Shown piece by piece: positions 1 to 8,514 of a stretch of DNA of 64,000 nucleotides (the first letter of the stretch is position 1; the number at the start of each line of letters is the position of its first letter). This DNA comes from Sambucus nigra (Eukaryota > Streptophyta > Magnoliopsida > Dipsacales > Adoxaceae). The DNA lies in the NCBI GenBank assembly GCA_949130495.1, contig OX422210.1, positions 499,883,760 to 499,947,759 of the forward strand, given 5' to 3'. Both the position numbers and the translations under genes were made by a program. The notes below the pieces were generated by a model. That model saw only the letters and a program-made list of their open reading frames with translations. It made no database searches and was not told the origin of the DNA.

Positions 1-570
1 CCGAACCGGTTCAGGGCACCTAACGCTAGATAGAGTTCAAGATTTTTAAAACTTTTTATTTGTTTTCCTATAAAAACCAACTTCGGGGGAGCTATTTTGT
101 AAGACTTTCAGAGACGAATTTAAGAGCCCTAATTACTCAAGTCTTCACCTTTTTGAGTCCCAAGACTCATGCTTTGATTCACACATCTTTGCCAAACCTT
201 TGTGAATCAGTTTGCAACCCAAGAACACAACCTTGTGTTTGTTCCTACTCTTGTGGAGAAGACCGTCCTTCTTCATTGCTGCCCTCCTGGAAAGGTAAAG
301 TTCCAGCCGCCGACTACAGAACCGACGCCTGCGGGTATTTCTGTGTCACTGTATATTTACTGTAATCCGTGCAACCGTTCCTTACAATATTATAGTAAAA
401 ATAAAAGGTTTTGCCCCTTTGGGGGATTTTTCCTCATTTGTGTGTGTTTGATTGTTCTCGCTTGATTTTATCATCATCAATCACACCTAGATGCACGTGT
501 AGGACTTAATTAATAAAAACTGAATTTAATTAAATAATATCTCTATTTGAACGCACGCCCACTCTTCTCA
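1..570 (+). repeat. 5' LTR of element A (left-truncated by the window)
   Basis: Direct copy of 3974-4546. It ends in CTCTTCTCA, two bases before the PBS. Readable parts are the last CCGAACCGGTTC promoter motif (1-13), a TATA box CTATAAAAAC near 67-76, an AATAAA-like signal near 398, and a GCCCCTTTGGGGG hairpin in R/U5 near 413. About 473 bp of U3 lies outside the window. Confidence 0.9.
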
Positions 571-573
571 AAT

Positions 574-585
574 TGGTATCAGAGC
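574..585 (+). other. Primer-binding site of element A (initiator tRNA-Met type)
   Basis: TGGTATCAGAGC begins three bases after the 5' LTR end at 570. This 12-mer is the standard plant copia PBS, complementary to the 3' end of initiator tRNA-Met. Confidence 0.92.
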
Positions 586-688
586 GAATTGTGCTAATTT
601 ATCGCATGATCCTGATTTTTTGCACGCACCTTTGTGTCAAAGCCTGTTGCACTAAGTTATTGTGTTTGATCCTATTTTTCTCGCAAAA

Positions 689-1894
689 ATGGCTTTCGGT
701 GGTTTTGATGATATTAGAACTCAAGTGTTTGAAAACTCTATTTGGAAATCTCGAGTGAAATCTGTTTTTAAATCTCTTATTAAAAGGAAAGAATCTGAGA
801 GATGTATTTGTTATGAGGGGATTGGCCATAACATAGATGAGTGCTCCTTCAAAATTAGGGACAGTTTTAACAAACCAATTGTTTGTGTTGCCACCCTTAG
901 TGAGAGTAACCCGAATGAAGAAAATTTTTATGCAAGTAAGCGTGTCCTTCCCAACTGTGTGTCTACTGATGAGAATGACGATGATACTTCTTCCACAGCC
1001 ACTGAGAGTGAATCCCATGATAGTGAGGGTGATGGGAGTGAGGATGAAAGTATAGATGAGCGTGACTTGCAAACTTCTTTCAATGAACTTTATGCTGAAA
1101 CTTTGACAACAAAGAAAGAAAATTTGGAATTGAAAGCTCAATTGAAAGAGTGTGCCTTAAAAAATAACGATGTTTTAGTTGAAGAACTTAGGGCACATGA
1201 GAAAATTTTGAAAGAGAAGCTTGAGTACGTTGAGGGTGAGAGAGATAGTCTTAGAGAGATGATGGAGACTATGAAAAAGGAGCTTTTAGAGTTTGAGGAT
1301 TCTAGACGTGTACTTGAATCTAGGATAGGTGAACTTGAGGTGAAATTGAAAGATTCAAGTAAGGTGAAATTTGATTTAGAGTCTAGGTCTGAAAAACTTG
1401 ATAAGATTTTAGGCACAGTCGAGATAAAAATGGATAGGGGTGGGATTGGTCTTGAAAAATATGTTGCACACATTCCCACATGTGTGAGAGAGCCTCCTAG
1501 GATTGTTAAGAAAGAGGCACCTAAGTTTGTTTGGAAAGATCCCCATACGAACATCGTGAGAGAACCTCCTAGGATCATTAGGAGAGACCCACCCAGGCAA
1601 ATTCGGAGAGAGCAACCTAGAAATTTGAGGAGAGGGTCACCTTTAGGTAACACACACCATCCAATTTACTCTTGCACACATTGCGGTAGGCAAGGTCATC
1701 TTAGTCACTTTTGTTACAAGCTTTTAAATGGACCTAGGAAGGTTAATAAAAGAATAAATTCGATTCCCAAAATCCCCACACTCCGTTACACATCTATTTG
1801 GGTTAGAAAATCGGATTTAGAGACTCATGGTTTATTTGTCCAGGATTCCTGTTTGCTTGCACGTGATTCACCCCATGTGAAATATTTTGGTTGA
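689..1894 (+). CDS. Gag-like protein of element A: truncated N-terminus, coiled coil, RxPPR repeats, zinc knuckle
   Basis: Intact 401-aa ORF starting at the first ATG after the PBS that gives the family N-terminus MAFGG; the frame stays open for 9 codons upstream. Residues 1-30 resemble the start of a copia gag. The UBN2-type body seen in element B is absent, and the frame resumes in phase at a knuckle-like motif (39-52) reading CX2YX4HX4C, with Tyr for the second Cys. An acidic Ser-rich stretch follows at about 95-125, then a long heptad-rich coiled coil at about 132-250. Arg-Pro repeats of the type REPPRIIRR lie at about 266-317. A perfect CX2CX4HX4C knuckle (C329, C332, H337, C342) and a WVRKSDL motif close the protein. 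The expected role is RNA binding and particle assembly (family knowledge). Without pol it would need a helper element. It is the only long undisrupted TE ORF in the window. Confidence 0.85.
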   Translation: MAFGGFDDIRTQVFENSIWKSRVKSVFKSLIKRKESERCICYEGIGHNIDECSFKIRDSFNKPIVCVATLSESNPNEENFYASKRVLPNCVSTDENDDDTSSTATESESHDSEGDGSEDESIDERDLQTSFNELYAETLTTKKENLELKAQLKECALKNNDVLVEELRAHEKILKEKLEYVEGERDSLREMMETMKKELLEFEDSRRVLESRIGELEVKLKDSSKVKFDLESRSEKLDKILGTVEIKMDRGGIGLEKYVAHIPTCVREPPRIVKKEAPKFVWKDPHTNIVREPPRIIRRDPPRQIRREQPRNLRRGSPLGNTHHPIYSCTHCGRQGHLSHFCYKLLNGPRKVNKRINSIPKIPTLRYTSIWVRKSDLETHGLFVQDSCLLARDSPHVKYFG

Positions 1895-3490
1895 TTGTGT
1901 TTGCATGTTTGTCATACACTAGTTGTGGGTTCATGATATATTTTTGCTAGTGTGATGACTTGTACTTTTTGTATAATTTTTTTGCTTTTGAAAAATACAA
2001 AAATATTTTATTTTGATAAATTTTTTGAAAAATCCAAAAAGATTTTTGTATTTTATTTGCACCTTTTATGGATAAACAGTTAGGATGATCGAGTCACAAC
2101 ATCATTCCATTTTTCATGTGACTATTTGATAGTGTTTTGAGACATTTGATCAATTCATCCATGTGATTTATAATGTTTGGAGTCATTAAGATGTAATTAA
2201 GTGTTACTTCCTACATGTTTGACTCATGTTTCCTTTATTGCACACATGCACGAATTTGTTTGATTATTGTGCTTGCTTTATCGCATGTTAATTGGGTGTT
2301 TTCACTTCAATCTTGTCCTTAAAATGAACCAAGCGCGATAATTTTTTATAAGGAAATTTTCATATAAGAACCGTGGTGTGAGTTTGTGTGCTTTGTTTGA
2401 AAACGGGGAAGGGCTGCGAAAGGTTCATTTTGCCTTTGCGAATACTAAGCCACCGTTAAATTGGACCTAAAAAATGGAGGAATTTTATTATCCAGGGTCC
2501 AAAGAGGTTTAAAAGAGCCCGAAAAAATTTAAAGGCAATAAAATGAAATTCATACCAATTATGGGCCATTTAGGATTTTGCACCAATTCTCCAAAGTTTG
2601 AGAATTTAGTTTAACACCTCTAAAAGAAAATATATATGAGGGAGTTTGGTTGGAGATTTTATAACGGGTTTACACGTCCTTAAAAGTCTTGAAAAAGCGC
2701 TAAATAGTTTTGGACGTTATTTGTGTGGAAATCACTTTGACTTTGATTTGTTGATTTGCATAAGACGATATCATCTAAATTCAACAAAGTTTTTACACTT
2801 AAGGATACATTTGATGCTCATTTATTAGGGGTACACATATGCATCGTGCACATATGATTGATTGAGTTGATTTACCTATCAATGTGTTCACACCCATTCA
2901 TTCAATTTCCATGACTTGATTGTTTGAGTTTAAATCCATGGTGTGATTTTTGTATCATATTTTTTTCAAATTGGTATCTTATTTTTGTACAAAAAATTTG
3001 AAAAATTCAAAAATAGTTTGTGAAGATTTTTTTAGTATCTCTTTGTAAGAGCGCATTTGCCATTTGATTGATGCTTTGTTTTGAATACCGTGTCACCCCG
3101 ACTTTGCTTGTTTGATTTTTTTTCCTTCTTATTTGTCTATTTAGGGACATCATAAAATGGGGGAGAAAGAATTATTATTTTATGGGGGATTTTTTTGAGA
3201 TTTGAGATTTATCCTATGCTTTCATTGTAAATTGGTATCTATGTTTATCTCATTTCAAGCTCGATATGTCACTTGGTATTTGCTTTATCTCATGTGTGTA
3301 GGTACTACATCGATGTTCACTTAATTGCACACCCTGATGAGAAAAGCTTTGAAGATTTGAAGATGATCAAACGATGAAAACTTATTTATTTGTATCTTTC
3401 CAGTTTTGGGTTCATGGAAGGGTAGATTTGTATAGGCAATTGTGTTAGTTGATAATTCGAATTTTTTACGTATGTACTGACATAGACATA
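1895..3490 (+). other. Non-coding 3' internal domain of element A
   Basis: No pol domain is visible in any frame. The stretch is AT-rich, with repeated AAAATACAAAAATATTTT-like blocks (about 1990-2050). The segment around 2400-2560 also occurs in element B (about 10960-11060) and, inverted, in F (about 25080-25170). G-rich purine tracts at 3161-3170 and 3181-3189 precede the real PPT. PBS-like TTGGTATC octamers occur at 2971 and 3232. Its conservation in three gag-only copies suggests a fixed non-autonomous layout rather than three independent deletions. Confidence 0.7.
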
Positions 3491-3500
3491 GGGGGAGATT
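3489..3500 (+). other. Polypurine tract of element A
   Basis: TAGGGGGAGATT lies directly before the 3' LTR start TGTAAGGACA. It is the expected primer site for plus-strand synthesis. The same junction occurs inverted in element F at 23821-23842. Confidence 0.9.
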
Positions 3501-4546
3501 TGTAAGGACATATACGCCGTTACATTTGGTACGTCTCTACACGATCTCACATGACGGCCTCAATCCGAATTCCAGGAATCAAGCATTCATTATCACCAAC
3601 ATGTGTCTCTCATTTGCCTCAACGACTTCACGTTCCATGATTTTAGGTTAGTAATGCAAGTGGTACGCAAGGGAAGTCAAAATAGTGAAATAAGGCACAA
3701 TAGGGAAGTTCAAGGGTAATTTGGTAATTTTCAGCCACTTTCCAGAGGACCGGTCAACTGGAAAGTTGAAGATCTTACCGCAACAAAGATATTGGAAGAA
3801 ACGGTACCTCAATCTGAGCTACGGTGAACAAGTTATGGCCTGTTGAAAATGGAGATAATTCCAAGAAAAAAAAAACCTTGGAATTTTGCTTAGTGTTTAA
3901 AGCCCCTTGACCAGCGATTTTTCACGAACCGAGGGCCGAACCGATTCGGGGGGCGAACCGATTCGAAGGGTACCCAAACCGGTTCGGGGTACCTGACATT
4001 GGATAGAGTTCAAGATTTTTAAAACTCTTCATTTGTTTTCCTATAAAAACCAACTTCGGGGGAGCTATTTTTTAAGACTTTCAGAGACGAATTTAAGAGT
4101 CCTAATTACTCAAGTCTTCACCTTTTTGAGTCCCAAGACTCATGTTTTGATTCACACAACTTTGCCAAACCTTTATGAATCAGTTTGCAACCCAAGAACA
4201 CAACCTTGTGTTTGTTCATACTCTTGTGGAGAAGACCGCCCTCATTCTTCATTGCTGCCCTCCTGGAAAGGGAAAGTTCCAGCCTCCGACTACAGAACCG
4301 ACGCCTGCGGGTATTTTTGTGTCACTGTATTTTTACTGTAATCCGTGTAACCGTTCCTTACAATATTATAGTAAAAATAAAAGGTTTTGCCCCTTTGGGG
4401 GATTTTTCCTCATTTGTGTGTGTTTGATTGTTCTTGCTTGATTTTATCATCATCAATCACACCTAGATGCACGTGTAGGACTTAATTGATAAAAACTGAA
4501 TTTAATTAAATAATATCTCTATTTGAACGCACGCGTACTCTTCTCA
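3501..4546 (+). repeat. 3' LTR of element A (1046 bp)
   Basis: Starts TGTAAGGACA right after the PPT and ends CTCTTCTCA; the last 573 bp match 1-570. The TG...CA ends fit a copia LTR. It holds a cluster of CCGAACCGATTCGG-type motifs, a TATA box and an R/U5 hairpin. Confidence 0.93.
3926..4050 (+). promoter_or_regulatory. LTR promoter of element A: palindromic CpG cluster plus TATA box
   Basis: CCGAACCGATTCGG (3936-3949), GCGAACCGATTCG (3953-3965) and AAACCGGTTCGG (near 3977-3988) are three near-palindromic copies of one motif. A TATA box CTATAAAAAC lies at 4041-4050, about 50 bp downstream. A promoter role is inferred from position inside U3 and the TATA match. Confidence 0.65.
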
Positions 4547-5389
4547 GTTTAGCTTAGGGTTTTGTTATTTTTGGATAGTTCTTCCTTATTTCTCTTTGGT
4601 TTGACACCCCATTTGGATTGTAAGTTGACTATTCATTTCCCCTACCATTTAATATAGTTGTATTTCTTCATTTCTTGCTTTCTAGTTAATTTACAAGCTT
4701 TGTAATTTAGGTTTACATGCTTTGATTACTTGCTTTCTAGTATAGATTTATCGCTTTCCATTTATCGCATTTTTAATATTCTTTCTAGGTAATTTAAATT
4801 AGGTTGTGTTTGAATGGAACTCACTCGGGTTAACGCGTTGCTTTGCTTTGTTGATGGTGTTTACAGGTCTATTTCGGGTGCGTTGTCCTAGTTATTACAC
4901 CTAGGAGATTTGACGGGGCATATCATGTATGTGCCGTGCTTATGACCTTTCGCACGTAATTTCCGGTATATTTGTTGACGCCAAAATCTTATTAGGCTTT
5001 TATGCAGATTTAGGGGTGTGACAACCCTTGATTTAATTAACTGTCAAAACGAGACGCATTTGTAATAACTCGTCGACCCATGTAACCATTTTATACAAAT
5101 TAACTCGGGTGAGGGATATTCGACGCAACCTATAGTTTTACTCGCTTTCTTAATCTAGTTTATTTTCCCTTGCCTAGATAAAAATTTCCCTTTTATGCAT
5201 CTTTTCTTTTAGTTTGTAATTCATCTTTTACACTTTTATTTTGGAATATTAAATCAATTGAATTCTAGCAACTCGTCCCTGTGGATTTTCGATACCCGAC
5301 TTACCGCTAGACTTGTCCCGCAAGTGTAGTAGTAATTTAGGTTTGTTTGTATAGTCGCGGCGAGACAGAAAACAACGACTTTTCACTTT
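4547..5389 (+). repeat. Truncated LTR of family E, inverted relative to 5827-7365
   Basis: This block is the reverse complement of about 5850-6722. Shared landmarks are the GTTTAGCTTAGGG edge, the GGTTAACGCGTTGC region, and GACGAGTTGCTAG with AATCCACAGGG. It begins exactly where element A ends, so its first roughly 640 bp were displaced beyond A, outside the window, or lost. Homology stops near 5389, about 20-40 bp short of the right arm's terminus. Confidence 0.82.
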
Positions 5390-5805
5390 AAACGCTTTGA
5401 AAACTATCGCAATTCGTTTCAAAATTACTATTATAAGGAGGTAAAGGCCTAAAATCATTGTCATTATCATCAAAATTCCAATAACCTAAATTTTGACTTT
5501 CGTTATACTCGCCCAAAGTCATATTTGAATTTGTTATACTTTGGGATTCTAAGTATTCACCGAAAGTCATAGGTTTGCGGACATTTTGACAATTATAACA
5601 ATGAATACCGAAAGAATTTAAATAAGACATGCTTACCCCAAAAATGGCTCGAAGTGGCGGATTCCACAAAGTAAGTGCGCGCAGGAAAAATTCGAGCATT
5701 TCTAAGTGCTCAAATGTGGAAGTCCTGCAAAAAGATTAGCAAATAATACAAATAGAAAGAAAATACTATGAAATACTAAATCAAATAAAGTCTAAAACAA
5801 ACTAG
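5390..5805 (-). other. Spacer between inverted E LTRs; internal leader of element E
   Basis: It lies just inside the tRNA-Asp-type PBS at 5806-5823, so read on the minus strand it would be the start of E's internal domain. A 103-codon open frame (5388-5699, minus) contains two copies of a short motif (MTFGEYLES and MTLGEYNES). I do not recognise it; it could be the start of a gag or chance. It runs straight into the inverted LTR, so the rest of the internal domain is missing. Confidence 0.5.
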
Positions 5806-5823
5806 TCCCCGGCAACTGCGCCA
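5806..5823 (-). other. Primer-binding site of element E (tRNA-Asp type)
   Basis: On the minus strand it reads TGGCGCAGTTGCCGGGGA, one mismatch from the tRNA-Asp-complementary PBS known from Athila/TAT-type gypsy elements. It sits 3 bp from the LTR edge at 5827. Confidence 0.85.
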
Positions 5824-5826
5824 TTT

Positions 5827-7365
5827 TGATAGCGCGCGAGAGGTGTGCGCGTGTAAGTGAACAGTCGTTGTTTTCTGTCTCGCCGCGACTATACAAACAA
5901 ACCTAAATTACGACTACACTTGCGGGGTAAGTCTAGCGGTAAGTCGGGTATCGAAAATCCACAGGGACGAGTTGCTAGAATTTATATGATTTAGTGCTCC
6001 GAAATAAAAGTGTAAAAGGTGAATTACAAACTAAAAGAAAAGATGCATAAAAGGGAAATTATTATCTAGGCAAGGGTATTGAAACTAGATTAACAAAGCG
6101 AGTAAAACTATAGGCTGCGTCGAATGTCCCTCACCCAGGTTAATTTTTATAAAATAGTTACTTGGGTCGATGAGTTATTACAAATGCATATCGTTTCGAC
6201 AGTTAATTAAATCTGGGTTGTCACGCCCCTTAATCCTCATAAAAGTCTAATAAGATTTTGGCATCAATAAATATCCCGGAAATTACGTGCGAAAGGTCGT
6301 AAGCACGGGACATACATGATATGCCCCGTCAAATCTCCTAGGCATAATAACTAGGATAACGTACCCAAAATAAACCCGTAAACACTATCACCAAGCAAAG
6401 CAACGCGTTAACCCGAGTGAGTTCCATTCAAACAAAACCTAATTTAAATTACCTAGAAAGCATACTAAAAACGCAGTAAATGGAAACCGATAAATAAACG
6501 TGGTAAATCTACACTAGAAAGAAAGTAATCAAAGCATGTAAATAAATCATGTAAACCTAAATTAAAAAGCTTGTAAATTAACTAGAAAGCAAGAAACGAA
6601 GAAATACAACTATATTAAATGGTAGGGGAGATGAATAGTCAACTTACAATCCAAATGGGGTGTCAAACCAAAGAGAAATAAGGAAGAACTATCCGAAAAC
6701 CCCAAAACCCTAAGCTAAACCAACCTAAAGTCTTGTCTCTCTGTTTATTACATAAAAAATGCTTTATATAGTTAGTTGAAATTAAATTAGAAAAGAAAAG
6801 AGAAAATAAAAGAAAAGGCAAAATATCTAAAGAAAACAGGGGATCCATCGATCGACCCGTTTCGTCGATCGATCGATCAAGAATAAAAATCCCACTGTCG
6901 ATGAAGATCGATCGACCGACCCCTTTGGTCGATCGATCGATCAAGCGGGGGAAGAACACTGCATTCTTTTCTTCCTCTTCTCCTCCTCTTTTGGTTTCAA
7001 TATTTTTCCCTCCGTTAAAATTTCCGTAACTTTTTCATACGAACTCGGAATCGTGCACCATTCACGGCCACACGAAGCTAGCGAGGAGGGCTACAACTTT
7101 CGTGAGATGTTGGGCTAGGGGCCCAAGCTGTGAAATGAATAAAATGCCCTTGAACGTGCGATTGTGTACGGAACTTCACCGGAGTGCGTCTAAACTTCAT
7201 ACTTAGCATCCAATTACCTATAAAAGCTCAATTAACCCCTGCAAAACATGTTAACGTTGAAATTCGAGGTCATCTGATTAATGAGCATAAATATAGGGAA
7301 TAAGATACCTGAGGAGGCTAAAATGTGTAGGTTTGGAGGATGAAATACGTAATATTTGCGTATCA
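5827..7365 (-). repeat. LTR of element E (1539 bp, complete)
   Basis: On the minus strand it runs from TGATACGCAAATATT (7365) to GCGCGCTATCA (5827), with short terminal inversions TGATA/TATCA. The PBS on its left fixes it as a 5' LTR in minus orientation. It interrupts an LTR of element B, which resumes at 7366; TCATT at 7366-7370 would be one TSD copy, the other not being visible. It is related to the inverted arm at 4547-5389. Confidence 0.8.
6757..6944 (-). promoter_or_regulatory. LTR promoter of element E: GATCGATCGATC clusters plus TATA
   Basis: Two blocks rich in overlapping GATCGATCGA (about 6846-6882 and 6903-6944) lie upstream, on the minus strand, of TATATAAAGC at 6761-6770. GATCGATC is self-complementary. 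The layout matches the motif-cluster-then-TATA order of the other LTRs here. Confidence 0.55.
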
Positions 7366-8293
7366 TCATTATTTTCTTAAAATAACCGTTTTATAAGTGT
7401 TTGCAAAGGTTTACACTTCTTTGTAATCTGATGAGGATGGGTTAGAGTTGGATTTAAGTGGAACTCTTTCTTAAGAGTTGGTTTAACAATAAATTCTAAT
7501 TTGCTGGTCGCTCAAACAACTTGACAAGTCGTTCGCGCGACAAGTCAATGTCGCTTGAACGATGCGTAGCCTCAAGAAAATTATATAAGACGTGTTTTCC
7601 ATCAGATTTTGTAAGTGTGCATTCTGCGAAAATCAGTATTCATCCAGAACGTTTCTGCACACAAGGTTTACAAGATTTTCTAAAGTTAATGCATCCTTAA
7701 AGTTTCAAATATCTGAGTATTCATTAATATATGCTATAGTGATCTTTGTGGAACCAAGAAGAGTTGTTCTACACTTGAACATTGTTGGTTTTGCGATAAA
7801 GATTCGATGGAGTTCGGTTTTAACATCGTAGACGTTACAAGCCATATCGGTGAACACCGAGACATACGTGAACGTGTGTGTTGTGGGTAGGCATCGTGGA
7901 AGAAGGTTACTTTCGGTGTGGGAACTGTAAGAGGAGTGGCTGAAGATCTGAGGAGCGTCAAGTCTCGTGGGTGGACCGAGTCATTGAGTAAGTCTACCAT
8001 TTGTACCTTTGTAAAACCATATTCATAATGATTGTCTCGCTTGGGCCGTCCGAGGTTTTTCCCATTTGTGGTTTTCCTCGTACATCCGATGTTGTGAGTA
8101 TTCTTTACTTTATTTTACTTACTTTAATCACTAGATGGATGTTTAGGACTAATCAAGATAAAATCTGGTTAAGTTAGAATTTCTTCACAACTTGGTGCGA
8201 ATTAAAAATCGAAAAAAGGTTTTTCATAAAAAGAGAAATTGTTTTGTCATCCTTAAAACACTTTTCGCATAAGAAATTAAAAGGGACCATCAA
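7366..8293 (+). repeat. Long LTR of element B (5'-truncated by E)
   Basis: It ends CCATCA two bases before a PBS at 8296. It contains a TTCG-type motif cluster, TTATATAAG (7581-7589) and a copia R/U5 block GGTTTTTCCCATTTGTGG near 8053, which recurs at about 17570 in LTR G. The left part is cut by insertion of E at 7365. No matching long 3' LTR is seen complete; 11561-11990 may hold a diverged part. Confidence 0.65.
7503..7590 (+). promoter_or_regulatory. LTR promoter of B: TCGTTCG/TCGCTTGAACGA cluster plus TATA
   Basis: Variants of a TCGTTCGAACGA-like palindrome (GTCGCTCAAAC, GTCGTTCGCGCGAC, GTCGCTTGAACGA) fill 7507-7562. A TATA box TTATATAAG follows at 7581-7589, about 20 bp downstream. Confidence 0.55.
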
Positions 8294-8295
8294 GT

Positions 8296-8307
8296 TGGTA
8301 TCAGAGC
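8296..8307 (+). other. First primer-binding site of element B
   Basis: TGGTATCAGAGC, three bases after the end of the long LTR. It is followed by CTAGAAACATATTT, the same run that follows the second PBS at 8457. This marks a duplicated 5' end. Confidence 0.85.
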
Positions 8308-8330
8308 TAGAAACATATTTAATACCAATA

Positions 8331-8453
8331 TGTATGTGATGCGGGGGAGATTTATTAAGCATTATGTTTATTTGTTGCACTCATTTATGTCTACATTGGT
8401 ATCTTCTTTATGTGCATATTTGATATCTTGATTTAAAAGTTGTTTTGTTTTCA
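8331..8453 (+). repeat. 123-bp TG...CA repeat between the two PBS copies of element B
   Basis: Starts TGTATGTGATG, ends GTTTTCA and is followed by AATTGGTATCAGAGC, as an LTR would be. A diverged direct copy lies at 11993-12116 behind the purine-rich run GACAAAAAAGGGAGAGA. It could be a very short (TRIM-sized) LTR pair or a 3'-domain segment copied into the 5' end by template switching. Flanking bases (CAATA, GTTAT) do not form a TSD. Confidence 0.6.
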
Positions 8454-8456
8454 AAT

Positions 8457-8468
8457 TGGTATCAGAGC
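8457..8468 (+). other. Second primer-binding site of element B
   Basis: TGGTATCAGAGC three bases after the 123-bp repeat and about 45 bp before the gag start, which is the normal spacing. It is the more likely functional PBS for the downstream gag. Confidence 0.85.
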
Positions 8469-8514
8469 TAGAAACATATTTTTTTTATGTGTTTGATCCC
8501 TTGTGTTTTTTGAG

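Larger units (their letters stand above)
1..4546 (+). mobile_element. Sire-type Ty1/copia element A, gag-only (non-autonomous)
   Basis: Two direct LTRs flank a 2.93-kb internal domain with an initiator-Met-type PBS, one intact gag-like ORF and a PPT. The 5' LTR is cut by the window edge; position 1 matches position 3974 of the 3' LTR. By eye the overlapping LTR parts differ at about 25 of 570 positions plus a 3-bp indel, so the insertion is fairly recent. No protease, integrase, reverse transcriptase or RNase H is readable in any frame between 1895 and 3490. The Sire assignment rests on the gag layout (knuckle, coiled coil, second knuckle, WVRKSDL motif) and on multiple purine tracts before the 3' LTR. 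The 3' end abuts a truncated LTR of another family at 4547, so A inserted into that older copy. Confidence 0.85.

Noticed and set aside
202..465. Open frames of 87-88 codons in both LTRs of A (202-465 and 4175-4441)
   Set aside because: They lie in R/U5 and cover the TATA-downstream leader and the polyadenylation hairpin. They are preserved only because the two LTRs are similar; no domain or codon signal.
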